Part shown: positions 30,713 to 40,199 of the stretch, in pieces
Layout: every line of letters starts with the position of its first letter
Position numbering within the stretch: position 1 is the first letter of the stretch
Assembly: GCF_050003625.1 (NCBI RefSeq)
Contig: NC_134400.1
Span: forward strand, 66,048,126-66,112,125
Direction of reading: 5' to 3'
Length of the DNA stretch: 64,000 nt
DNA from: Haematobia irritans
Taxonomy: Eukaryota > Arthropoda > Insecta > Diptera > Muscidae
The notes under the pieces: model-generated
The model's input: the letters and a program-made list of their open reading frames with translations, nothing else
Told to the model about the DNA's origin: nothing
The model's database searches: none
Made by a program: the position numbers and the translations under genes

Positions 30713-32200
30713 TTACTTTTTTTTGATGTTCAGGGTCAAGTTCGCTTCTCGAAATTGAGCAGCAAGTCGCACAAGTACCTCCAAATGGGTCTCAAACCTG
30801 TCGGTCACTATTATCAGGTCGTCGAGATACCCAAAGACACAATGGCGCAGATCATGTGGGATAATGTTGTCCATTAACCTACACATAGTCTGCGGCGCAT
30901 TGCATAGGCCGAAGGGCATCATGACGAACTGATACAGTGGTCTACCGGGTATGGTAAACGCTGTCAGGGGTCTAGAACTTTTATCTAAGGCAATTTGCCA
31001 ATACGCGTCTTTTAAGTCCAATTTTGTGATAATATTGGCCTTCGGCAGCCGAGAAAAGATTCCCTCTATAGATGGTAGTGGGTACGCATCTTTTCTTGTT
31101 ACGCTATTCACTTTTCGCGCATCAAGACATAATCGTACCTTGTTAGGCTTGACCACAAGACGGACTGGTGAGCTCCATGCTGACTCAGATGGTTCTATTA
31201 CCCCCATGGAGAGCATTCTATCTATCTCACGAAACATCAACTTTTCGATGGCGGGGGACACTGGGTAGTGTCTCTGTTTTATAGGTGGGGACCCTCCCAC
31301 GTCAATTTTGTGCGTTATAAGACCAGTTCGGCCCAACCCCTGTTTTTCAAAATTAGGGAAAAGAGAAATCACGGCATTGAGCTGTGCCCTTTGAGATTCG
31401 GATAAGGGATAAAAACACGCATCAGAAATGGATTTTTCTGATGGACAGTCCGCAGCTAAATTTGAAAAATCATTAATTTTCGGAGAAATTTCGCAAGTAC
31501 TGGATATCATATCCACCGTGCTTACAAAATTAGAAAACAGTCTAAAATCCTTACAAAAATCAACACCAAGTATTACCCGATGAGTAATGGAGGGAATTAT
31601 AAAAAATTTAATTTTGTGAGTTTGGTCTTTAAAACTCACATCAACATCCAGCCAACCAGCTACAAACTGTTCCCTTCCATCAGCTGTTCGAGCAAATGAC
31701 TTGCACTTAGTGTAGTTTGGAAATCGAGAGAAATCGGTTGAAGATAAATCTGACCCGATACAGCTAACATTGGCACCGGTGTCAATTAGACCAAATTCAA
31801 CAAAATCTAAAAACGAAATTTTAGCGTAGTATCGCCGATCTTTGGGATCGGATATAATGGCAGAAATCAAAAATTTCCTAGAAAGTTTTCGGAGTCTATA
31901 ATATTTTCTCAACCGCATGGTTGAACGTTTTGGGCGATTTTTGACTACACCATTGATCGAGTCAATATTAAATATCTCATCACGTCTTTTTGCATATCTA
32001 GCCAGTCTTTCGTGATAGGGTAATATTGGGTATAAACATCTTGTACTTTCCTGTGCAGAGGTGGTACTAAAATGAGTAGAAGTACTTCTCTTAAGGATTC
32101 GGATATTCTCAGTTGACAATGAATATGGATTACATAAGTTGGGTAATGATTCCTGTATTTCTGCAGGTTTAAGTACGTCCGGATTTTGTGATTGGGAGTT
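30713..32200 (-). CDS. pol: Gypsy pol 5' part: protease and reverse transcriptase
   Basis: The frame is open upstream of 32119 into the end of gag (-1 relative to gag), consistent with ribosomal frameshifting. Protease: VEFGLIDTGANVSCIGS (DTGA active site). RT: RMLSMGVIEPSESAWSSPVR, LDARKVNSVTRKDAYPLP, KLDLKDAYWQIALD, FVMMPFGLCNAPQTMCRLMD and the catalytic GYLDDLIIVTD. All expected gypsy motifs are intact up to the A-run frameshift at 30713. Confidence 0.9.
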   Translation of the reverse strand, partial: NSQSQNPDVLKPAEIQESLPNLCNPYSLSTENIRILKRSTSTHFSTTSAQESTRCLYPILPYHERLARYAKRRDEIFNIDSINGVVKNRPKRSTMRLRKYYRLRKLSRKFLISAIISDPKDRRYYAKISFLDFVEFGLIDTGANVSCIGSDLSSTDFSRFPNYTKCKSFARTADGREQFVAGWLDVDVSFKDQTHKIKFFIIPSITHRVILGVDFCKDFRLFSNFVSTVDMISSTCEISPKINDFSNLAADCPSEKSISDACFYPLSESQRAQLNAVISLFPNFEKQGLGRTGLITHKIDVGGSPPIKQRHYPVSPAIEKLMFREIDRMLSMGVIEPSESAWSSPVRLVVKPNKVRLCLDARKVNSVTRKDAYPLPSIEGIFSRLPKANIITKLDLKDAYWQIALDKSSRPLTAFTIPGRPLYQFVMMPFGLCNAPQTMCRLMDNIIPHDLRHCVFGYLDDLIIVTDRFETHLEVLVRLAAQFREANLTLNIKKK

Positions 32201-32205
32201 CGAAA

Positions 32206-33879
32206 TTACAGTTGCTCCTTCACTGGAGCAAGAGTCTTGTAGTTTTTTGTCACTCCAGTTTTATTAGACTTACACTTTAAGCAGTTGGGTTTATATATCG
32301 ACTTAGCTCCGCAGCCGTAACAGAAAATTTGGCGATCTTGTAAACAATCCTGCCAGTGGTGTCCTTTCATGTCACAGTTCCAGCATTGGTAGCTATTCGC
32401 TGCATCAATGGCCTCCACGAAATTTTGACAATTTAGAATAGGCTCACTATTTCCTGAGTCTGTCTGAAAATCTATTTCGGCCACTTGCCTTCGCGAAACA
32501 AAGGCGTTATTCGATTTCATTGTAATGTTTCGACGAACATGGTCATCGTTGAGGAAATTCTCACGCTTATGTACCAGTTGTCGCAAATGAGAAACCGAAT
32601 TAACTGGTATATACAATAATTCCTGTCGGATTTCGGGACGCAAATTTCTCATTAACGTCTCTACCATTTCCGATTCTGACATGGGCGTATCCAGCCTATC
32701 AATAATTGCAGAAACCGCATCGAAAAATATGTCAAAGCTTTCCCCTGACTTCTGTTTTCGATTGCGAATCTCTTCTCGTAAATCCGACGAAGTTTTGTAG
32801 TCCCCATAGTGAGAACGAATTGCCCCACAAAATCCTTCCCAATTGATACTGTTTACATGTTTGCGGTAACGCCACAACCACTCTTTGGCTCTACCTGCAA
32901 GGAGGATTTGCAAATTTTTACAAATAAGAGAAAAATCTCCCTCTAACATATCATATGTTAAGGATTCTATCCGGTATAGAAACTCTTCTACATTCAGTCC
33001 ATCTGGGGAACCATCAAATCGAATATTCCACCCTTGAATAATGGAAGAAATTTTATCTACAGTATAATTCATTCTCAAAGAAGAAGGATAATTAGATTGG
33101 CCATTAGCATTTTGAGTTCCTGCTAACGTTTGTGGAGAATTTAAAGGTCTAGAATCTGATGGTCGCCTAATTTCAGAATTAGGTGAGACATTAGGCGTAT
33201 TCAAAGGTATATTTTCCTCAACTCTATTGGTGAATCGGACTTGTGTACGATTATTTGTCGGGGGTACTAAATTCAATGAAGCAAGTATACGACTCAAATT
33301 TTCCTCAATCATACGATTTATGTGGTTATAGTCAACGCTACCAACTGGAGGATTTTCCTGAAGTGGAGCATTGCACCGTAAATTAGGCAAATTATTAAGA
33401 ATAGTGTCATTAGCAGTACCAACCCCTTGTAAATTATCATTTTCAATTTGGGATCTACCAATCGGATCATCATTGCCGAATTCCTGGGAATTGTCAAACA
33501 TATTATGCAGATTATGCGCTGCACCACGGCTACTACGGGTATAATAAGCTTTTGCACCTCTAGGCTTTGATTTGCCACGAGCTTGTGAGGCTGGAGCATT
33601 TACCACGTTTGGATTTGGGGAATCCACACCAGCTTCCGGACGAGATTTATACGTCTGAAGTTCGGATAGCTGACATGATCTCTTACATAGTGGGCATTGA
33701 GAACTTGTGGCGAGATGAGTCTCTATACAAATACGGTGGAAAATGTGCCTGCACTCTTTGATTATCACACAATTCTGTTCATCTAACATAGTCTCATTAC
33801 ATATCGAACAAATATTAACCGAATCGTGATCCGAAATACCTGGTGGTATTGGTCTCGTTGGTGTTCTCTCAAGCGACAT
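32206..33879 (-). CDS. gag: Gypsy Gag with N-terminal RING-H2 finger and C-terminal zinc knuckles, 557 aa
   Basis: Residues 24-65 form a complete RING-H2: C24 and C27 (CSIC), C43, H45, H48, C51, C62 and C65 (CPLCK). A low-complexity linker follows. Residues about 270-450 are a typical gypsy capsid (IIQGWNIRFDGSPDGLNVEE, RKQKSGESFDIFFDAVSAII, VETLMRNLRPEIRQELLY). The C-terminus has CWNCDMKGHHWQDC, a canonical CCHC knuckle, and CYGCGAKSIYKPNC, where the His is Ile. RING-H2 domains usually mark E3 ubiquitin ligases. Fusion to Gag is unusual; whether this one is active is unknown. Start chosen at the first ATG, just upstream of the RING. Confidence 0.9.
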   Translation of the reverse strand: MSLERTPTRPIPPGISDHDSVNICSICNETMLDEQNCVIIKECRHIFHRICIETHLATSSQCPLCKRSCQLSELQTYKSRPEAGVDSPNPNVVNAPASQARGKSKPRGAKAYYTRSSRGAAHNLHNMFDNSQEFGNDDPIGRSQIENDNLQGVGTANDTILNNLPNLRCNAPLQENPPVGSVDYNHINRMIEENLSRILASLNLVPPTNNRTQVRFTNRVEENIPLNTPNVSPNSEIRRPSDSRPLNSPQTLAGTQNANGQSNYPSSLRMNYTVDKISSIIQGWNIRFDGSPDGLNVEEFLYRIESLTYDMLEGDFSLICKNLQILLAGRAKEWLWRYRKHVNSINWEGFCGAIRSHYGDYKTSSDLREEIRNRKQKSGESFDIFFDAVSAIIDRLDTPMSESEMVETLMRNLRPEIRQELLYIPVNSVSHLRQLVHKRENFLNDDHVRRNITMKSNNAFVSRRQVAEIDFQTDSGNSEPILNCQNFVEAIDAANSYQCWNCDMKGHHWQDCLQDRQIFCYGCGAKSIYKPNCLKCKSNKTGVTKNYKTLAPVKEQL

Positions 33880-34509
33880 TTTGAAATAGAAAACTTCGAT
33901 TCATAACCCCAAAAAAACTGTCCTTAAAAAATCTCTATTAGATTAGCGAGCACAACAAATTGAATATTTAATACTATACAAAATATTTAGATACGAGTTC
34001 GCTTTCTGACAACCAAAAATAAGGTATAGAATATGCTGATATTAATAGCCAATACAAATTTAAGTAATCTATGGAGTAAAAAAATATTAAACACATACGT
34101 CAAACCAGCAAGAATCGATTTTATTCCTCTATGACGACTTCTCTTCCAGATCTGGATAGGTATCTGCAGGTAGCATGATCCTATAGTCCGACTACCTGAA
34201 AGCTGCTGATGCCTCAGAATATATGGGTTTGAAATAATATTTTTACTAAAATTGCTATCAAAATTATGAAATTAAATCCGCGTTCCACTACTTTGAAAAG
34301 AAATTTCTAAAACTTCATGGTTAGCCTATTCGAATCAGCTATCCTCAAATAGCTAAATAGATCCGATGAAGGTCGAAATGTATTCCACAGCACTTTAACT
34401 TGGGCTCATTATCATAAAGTTAATAACGTTTGAAATCTACTCTACTAACAAAAAATAAATGAAATGTAATGGAGTGAAATAAAATGAAATGGGGCTTTCC
34501 GGGCCCCAC
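33880..34509 (-). other. Gypsy 5' leader
   Basis: About 630 bp between primer-binding site and gag ATG. AT-rich, no ORF, no repeat recognised. TTTCCGGGCCCCACTGC marks the primer-site end. Confidence 0.6.
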
Positions 34510-34522
34510 TGCTGGGCGCCAA
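34510..34522 (-). promoter_or_regulatory. Gypsy primer-binding site
   Basis: Minus strand TGGCGCCCAGCAG, five bases (ATAAT) inside the LTR end TATTACA. TGGCGCCC is a standard tRNA-primed start of LTR elements. Confidence 0.75.
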
Positions 34523-34526
34523 TTAT

Positions 34527-34716
34527 TGTAATAGGAACAAGGATATAGTAGGGAAGGACTTGAACCCACCCCAGCCGACTGCTTTGCTAGTTTTATTCAA
34601 GACTCCCGCTCTCCTACACCCCACTATAATCATATTAGCCTGACTTTGTCTGTGCAAAACATATTCCCTACACATTTTCGCATAATTTGTTTGAGGTCCT
34701 ATTTAGGTTCGTTACA
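34527..34716 (-). repeat. Gypsy 5' LTR, 190 bp
   Basis: Minus strand begins TGTAACGAACC and ends CCTATTACA, giving TGTAA/TTACA termini. The right edge sits in a LINE ORF1 frame (RSFKV), which it interrupts. No partner LTR in the window, so the span is inferred from termini and the primer-binding site. Confidence 0.65.
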
Positions 34717-35075
34717 AACCTTGAAACTTCGTTCAAGTTTTGGTCGGTAGGTATGAAATTCGGTGCATTTTTTGTCCAATTCTCCCACGATTTTTTTATA
34801 AGTTTCATGTTGTTTTGAATTTATTTTAACATGGTCGTTGTGAAGTGTTCTGATTTCAAACTGTTCCGGAACGTACTGGTTTAAAAGATCTAATAAGGGT
34901 TGAATATTAGCAACTTTATCTATAAAGATTGGTGGATGCGTTGTAATTGTATGTATGATTTGTTGTTCTTCACTTTCTTCGCCGAGTTCGGCACACCGAT
35001 TTTCAGATTCTGATGATTTCTTACTTAGCCAATATGTTGTTTCTGAGTTATCGTGTTTTTGTGTCATTCAATGTG
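34717..35075 (-). pseudogene. Jockey-type LINE ORF1 remnant
   Basis: Minus strand reads PPIFIDKVANIQPLLDLLNQ, then NDHVKINSKQHETYKKIV and TEFHTYRPKLERSFKV. This is the domain ahead of the zinc knuckles in jockey ORF1 (pattern PPI--V-N---L---L, VKI-----Y--IV--L, -EFHTY-----RS-KV). It is cut after RSFKV by the gypsy LTR. The upstream part is a short acidic stretch; RT is absent. Confidence 0.7.
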
Positions 35076-36273
35076 CTTGGGCTTTCTCTAGATCGTTTCC
35101 ATGCTTGACAACTTGCCATTAGCGAGTTATTTTTAACTAATCAGTGTTAATATTGAACTTCGTATGTCGCTAAAGAAGCATGTACCCATAGTAAGTTCAA
35201 CATTTCCCTATGAGTTAGTAATTTGTTTTAACTTTTGCCAAGTTCAAATTTAAGAAGTAAAAAATTAACTAAATAACACATTTTTTAAAAACGAAAGAAA
35301 TTAATGTTCTGGATTTTTTAGACCACCTGGTGACTTCGAGCATGTCATATTATATTTAATACAAACCACTTACTCTTCCGTAGTACAAATCCTTTAGAAT
35401 CACTTATTAAATTTTATTTCTATTATTTTATAAAATTTTACCTTATGTCCGGACGGAGGATCGAACAGCGTACCATCAGTTTTGTAACCAAACACACTAA
35501 CCACTGGGCCACTTAGCTCTTATACTCATCAACAACCAAATGTGACTTTGTTTATTCTTTTCTTGCTTAGCTGCATGTATTCATTAACATATACAGTCAA
35601 GGGTGTCTATTCATTTCGTGTCCAACTAGACTTCGTAATGTTGTACAGTAAAAGTTCAGTAACGCTGAGAAACTTCTTCGTACGTTCCCTGTTATTATAT
35701 TTGCTTCAGTCCATTTACGAACTCATTGGGAGTTCTTAACCATTTTGCTGGTAATGCCCGTAGGTTCAATTTCCACTGAGTAACTAACTGTAAATAAAAT
35801 TTTGAACTACTCAATATTATGGAATTTACTTGTTACGACGTTCAATTTTCTGAGTGTATTTTTCTGGTTTACTTCAATGATTCTCTAGTTTTTGGAGTTT
35901 GTTGGTTCTAAGAGAACCAATGCTATTTCGAGGTGTGTTGTTGATATTAGCATTTTCCATTTTCTACAGATATTAAACCCCACCAATGCAATAAAGTAAC
36001 AATCGTGAAGCGCACTTTTGTAATAGTGCATTGCTGACCCCCAATAGCATGTAGTATGTTTTGGAGCAACGCTGTTGTTCGACGAGTGTTAGACACGACC
36101 AGCTGATACTGACAGAATTCGTAAACAAAAATTCAGCAGCTCAAATGGTTAGTTGTCTCTATCGTTCCAGTGCAGCTGTTTGTTTATTTCAAGATTGTGC
36201 AAATCTTGAGTTAATTTAAATACCAAAATAACATTTACTCAGTGCCGTGTATTTAATTTTCTTTTGTGGGCTG
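35076..36273. other. Unassigned AT-rich region with one tRNA-like segment
   Basis: No coding frame of note. TTGAACTTCGTATGTCGCTAAAG (first 20 bases at about 35154) resembles 44229 (TTGAACTTCGTATAGCGCC), suggesting a shared MITE family. The tRNA-like piece at 35451 is listed separately. Confidence 0.4.
35451..35520 (-). repeat. tRNA-like segment (SINE or MITE interior)
   Basis: Minus strand AGCTAAGTGGCCCAGTGG (A-box-like), then GTTACAAAACTGATGG and GTTCGATCCTCCGTCCGGAC (B-box-like GTTCGATCC). The same layout is at 39707, with a shared AATTTTACCTT outside the B-box side. Too diverged at the acceptor stem for a tRNA gene. Confidence 0.55.
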
Positions 36274-36361
36274 ATGTTGCAGATGTTGATGTTGATCCTC
36301 AGCCTAACAAGCAATTTACTCGTAAATGAAGCTGGGAACAAATATAATTTTTATTTTTCTG
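36274..36361 (+). CDS. Candidate first exon of a small secreted protein
   Basis: In-frame ATGs at 36274 and 36283. The peptide MLMLILSLTSNLLVNEAG looks like a signal peptide, followed by NKYNFYFS and the donor TTTTCTG|GTGAGC (GT at 36362), phase 1. The next acceptor (36621-36622, TTTAG) is followed by a compatible frame at 36623. No homologue recognised; could be chance in AT-rich DNA. Confidence 0.25.
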
Positions 36362-36622
36362 GTGAGCTGCAACTAACACAACATACACTGTGAGTAACAA
36401 CGATGTAAAATTAAAAAAATCGGCTGGAATCTCCCACTCATTAGTGATTCGTTTATTATTATTTATTATCATTTTGGAAGTTATTTTTCTGATTTATTTT
36501 TTAGTTCAAGTTATATATGATGTATATTGCACAGAAATTTAAGGTATTTTTAGATGGTTAATATATCACACTTCTTGCATCGACCTTCTCAACTCACATT
36601 TGTATTCCAACACAATGTTTAG

Positions 36623-36734
36623 AAAGTGGAATTAACTACATGAGCCTTAAAAAAGATATGCTTAGAGAATTTTCAGAATTTATTCGAACAAAATTATTCT
36701 ATATGCTTGAATCAGAATATGTTTGGGAGCATAT
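36623..36734 (+). CDS. Candidate second exon, interrupted by an LTR element
   Basis: After acceptor TTTAG the frame reads (E)SGINYMSLKKDMLREFSE then FIRTKLFYMLESEYVWEH, and is cut by the LTR at 36735. Removing the element and one ATAT duplicate continues it as MLQSD-stop (38923-38938). The amphipathic helical character suggests real protein sequence, family unknown. Confidence 0.25.
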
Positions 36735-37356
36735 TGTTACGAATTTGATAATTATAGATGTAAGTTTATTTAAATTATTTTCCGTTAATTTAAAATGTAA
36801 AACTATAACGATAAAATTTCGTTATCACTTGTTGGAATCATCTATTAATTTTCTGGTACTTTCCTAAATTTCTTTTATGTTCTTTTGTTTGCTTATTTTC
36901 ATATCGAAATGTTAGTTCTTACTCTCTCATAGTATAACAACCCCTTTGCTTTGTTATTTTGCATTCTCATTTCATCTCATTGCTTATTGTTATTGTTATT
37001 GTAGTAATGCGAGCATATATCTATGTGAGTGTATATGTGTTTGGCAGCCACCAGATGAATAACTTAATGTTCGTAGATTCTTCTAGCGTTGTCAAGGAAT
37101 CTTCTGGCGTTGCCAGAATATTGTAGTGCTGCCAGAATATTCTCGCATTGCCAAACCGTCATATATAAAAGCGCTCGCATGCTGCTAACGAGTCAGTCTT
37201 AATTAAAGCGTCAAACGAATAACATCAGTGTGAACGAATTGTAAAGTGAATTAGTGTAGTAATAAATGTAGTAATAAATTGTAGATTAACGTTATTGAAA
37301 CGAACAGTATTTTAATTGACGGGTAATTAAAAACGCCTAAATATAAAAACGTAACA
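36735..37356 (+). repeat. 5' LTR, 622 bp
   Basis: TGTTACGAATTTGAT...AAAACGTAACA. Core promoter visible: TATATAAAAG at 37162 with the arthropod initiator TCAGT at 37193, about 30 bp downstream. It has a 21-bp tandem (GCCAGAATATT-type) that the 3' LTR lacks. Confidence 0.9.
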
Positions 37357-37398
37357 ATTGGTGTCGGAAGTGAAATAACAAAACAAAAAAAATCTACA

Positions 37399-38258
37399 AT
37401 GAAGTTTAATCAGCTTCGAGATACGTTTTGGCGGAGTTCCATAATGATCCCAGTGGAGGAAAAAGTGAAGCAACGATTCTACTGGGTTGGATGCCAGAAA
37501 TCAATTGCTGAATGGGTAGCCAATTGCGAGAAGTGCATGAAGGCGAAAGGTCCAACGAGGAAAAGTCGAGGTCCTATGCAAGAGTATAGACCAGGAGCCC
37601 CGTTTGAAAGAATAGCAATGGACGCGGCAGGCCCTTTCCCAGAAAGTGATTCTGGAAACCGTTATGTCCTTGTGATCATGGATTACTTCAGCAAATGGCC
37701 GGAGGTGTATGCAATTCCAAACCAAGAGGCAAAAACGATTGTGGATGTGGTCAACAAAAACTGGATATGTCGCTACGGTGTGCCGTCCGAGATTGACTCA
37801 GACCAGGGAAGAACTTTTGAATCGGCCATATTCAAAGAGATGTGTGAATCCCTTGGTACAAGAAAACGAGGACTACGCCATTACATCCACAATCCGATGG
37901 CATGGTAGAAAGGTTTAATCGCACTCGTGAGGAACATCTTCGAAAAGTGGTGGACAACGGCCAGAGGGACTGGAATGAGCATATACCAAAGTTTTTGCTG
38001 TCCTATAGATCTGCCATTCATGATTCCACCTCTCGAAAACCGGCCAATGTTCTATTCGGAACTGAGTTGAAGTTGCCTGGAAATCTGATATTCGGCGCTA
38101 AACCTAATGAGCTCGCCATGAAAGAAAACAGAAACGACATCCCAAACACTTTCGGTGAAGTTCACGAATCAGTGCGCAACAAATTAAAAATGGTCAGTAA
38201 CAGAATGAAGGCGAGATACGATCGTGCTGCAAGAAGAAGAATTGGTTCTGCTATTTAA
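37399..38258 (+). pseudogene. Gypsy integrase, frameshifted
   Basis: VKQRFYWVGCQKSIAEW and CEKCMKAKG (zinc region, Cys-Cys part), MDAAGPFPESDSGNRYVLV (first Asp), IDSDQGRTFESAIFKEMC (second Asp). A frameshift at about 37880-37900 destroys the HPQ-type segment before DGMVERFNRT (catalytic Glu, resumed at 37902). Later KPANVLFGTELKLPGN. The upstream His-His half of the zinc region is deleted, so it is not functional. Confidence 0.85.
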
Positions 38259-38312
38259 CCCGCAACGAAAGAAAGGATTGTGTCCTAAACTGCAAACACG
38301 GTAGGAAGGCAG

Positions 38313-38918
38313 TGTTACGAATTTGATAATTATAGATTTAAGTTTATTTAAATTAGTTTCCGTTAATTTAAAATTTCAAATTGTAACGATAAAATTTCGT
38401 TATCACTTGTTGGAATCATCTATTAATTTTCTGGTACTTTCCTAAATTTCTTTTATTTTTTTTTGTTTGCTTATTTTCATATCGAAATGTTAGTTCTTAC
38501 TCTCTCATAGTATAACAACCCCTTTGCTTTGTTATTTTGCATTCTCATTTCATCTCATTGTCTATTGTAATTGTTATTGTTGTTGTAGTAATGCGAGCAT
38601 ATATCTATGTGAGTGTATATGTGTTTGGCAGCCACCAGATGAATAACTTAATGGTCGTAGATTCTTCTAGCGTTGTCAAGGAATGTTCTGGCGTTGCCAG
38701 AATATTCTCGCATTGCCAAACCGTCATATATAAAAGCGCTCGCATGCTGCTAACGAGTCAGTCTTAATTAAAGCGTCAAACGAATAACATCAGTGTGAAC
38801 GAATTGTAAAGTGAATTAGTGTAAAGTCATAGTAAATAAAATGTAGATTAATGTTATTGAAACGAACAGTATTTTAATTGACGGGTAATTAACAACGCCT
38901 AAATATAAAAACGTAACA
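38313..38918 (+). repeat. 3' LTR, 606 bp
   Basis: Same termini as the 5' LTR; TATATAAAAG at about 38727 and TCAGT at 38758. Preceded by a purine-rich GGTAGGAAGGCAG, the likely polypurine tract. Indels and several substitutions against the 5' LTR show moderate age. Confidence 0.9.
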
Positions 38919-38938
38919 ATATGTTACAGAGCGATTAA

Positions 38939-39390
38939 AGTTTTAACATATGTTCTAAATTGTAAAAATATTATGATGTTTTTTTATGTGAAAATGTAAT
39001 ATGTTCTAACGTCAAATGTCATCAAGCTTGCAGTTTACCATATTCTTTTTTTTCATTTCATTCATTTATTTAATCATTTATAAAATATAAAAAATTTATC
39101 ATTTAAATCATTTATAAATATATAAATTTTAAAAATATATTCATGTTTACAGAGAATCCCCGCGAAGTCCAAGGACTTGTATGCAGGGTTATATATACTA
39201 AATATATATGCATGTACTGTTACTATATCTTTTATTATTCTTTTAGTAAAATTCAGTAGTAGTAGTAAGAAAAAAAAAGAAAAATATTAATAATTATGAA
39301 TAATATGTATATACATACAGATAAAAAAATTCCTTCATTGCGATGTGAGTAATTGTCCCTTTATTAGTTTTTTTCGTAATGTTCTACTGC
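38939..39390. other. AT-rich, nothing recognised
   Basis: Poly-A/T runs and TATATA tracts. The last 15 bases of the interrupted candidate exon end at 38938. No ORF or repeat family assigned. Confidence 0.4.
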
Positions 39391-39392
39391 TA

Positions 39393-40193
39393 CACTCTCA
39401 AAAAAAATCGCTTCTTTAACATATGTTCCAAACATATTTTGCAGGAAGCACATATATTATTGGATACTGCCGAAACATTAATATGTTTGTTTTATGTGAA
39501 CATATCATATGTTTGGAAGCATTTTGAGCCCAAAACTATTATATGCTTGGAAGAATTTTTCCCAAAGACGATTGTGCTCATTGCCTAACATACTCGTAAT
39601 TTTCACTTCCTCGAAATATTTTAGTTCTTGGCACCTTTTTCTGTAATACAAATAATGTTGAAGAAATTATTCACTTTTATACATTTTTTAAATTTTACCT
39701 TTCGCCTGCACGGAGAATCGAACCGAGGACTATACAGTTTGTAAGCCAACAAACTACCCACTGGACTACGTAGCTGTTATAGTCACCAGTAGATAATTAT
39801 CGTTATAAGTTACACTTATATAGCATAGTTTGCAGCGCCCACGAGCCCATGCAAACATAACATTATTTAACAGAAACATACATTTGTTTGCCACGTGGAC
39901 TCTCCCGTCAACTCTCCCGGTTTCCATCTCTATTTCTTTCTCTATACTCTCTCTGTCGCTTTGAATAAAATATCACAACATATGTATGTTTAGTCGAAAT
40001 TTGTAAATTTATATATGTTTGCATTCACACATATGATTTTTATGAAACATTCATGCCCCAAACATAATATATTCTAACATATTAATATAGATGTCCCAAA
40101 CATTTAGTGTTAGTTTAGGAACACACCTTGTTTGCAATTAACACATTTTGTTTATATCGGAACATATGAAAAACATATTTTTCTAAGAGTGTA
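39393..40193. repeat. TA-flanked MITE with AACATATGTT motifs
   Basis: TA|CACTCTCAAAAAAAATCG at the left and TTTTTCTAAGAGTG|TA at the right form inverted ends. The body is rich in AACATATG-type half-palindromes (ACATATGTTCCAAACATATT, GGAACATATGAAAAACATAT). Noncoding apart from a chance 69-codon ORF. Contains the tRNA-like segment at 39707. TA target sites suggest Tc1/mariner mobilisation. Confidence 0.7.
39707..39780 (-). repeat. tRNA-like segment inside the MITE
   Basis: Minus strand AGCTACGTAGTCCAGTGG (A-box-like), GGCTTACAAACTGTATAG, GGTTCGATTCTCCGTGCAGG (B box GGTTCGATTC). Same organisation as 35451. Confidence 0.55.
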
Positions 40194-40199
40194 GTATTA

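Larger units (their letters stand above)
28709..34716 (-). mobile_element. Ty3/gypsy LTR retrotransposon with RING-Gag, 3' LTR missing
   Basis: Minus-strand order: 5' LTR 34527-34716, primer-binding site, leader, gag 33879-32206, pol 32200-28760. Pol runs in the -1 frame relative to gag and overlaps its end. Pol order is protease, RT, RNase H, integrase, as in Ty3/gypsy. The left side stops 50 bp beyond the integrase stop at the inverted-repeat element, without a second LTR. Few lesions (one frameshift, one Trp-to-stop, one slip), so it is fairly young. Confidence 0.88.
36735..38918 (+). mobile_element. LTR retrotransposon with gag-to-RNase H deletion
   Basis: 5' LTR 36735-37356 and 3' LTR 38313-38918, flanked by ATAT (36731-36734, 38919-38922). 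The primer site TGGTGTCGGAAGTG follows two bases after the 5' LTR. The 956-bp interior keeps only a short MKFNQLRDTFW start and the integrase; gag, protease, RT and RNase H are gone. It retains cis signals and so could have moved in trans before decay. Confidence 0.9.
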
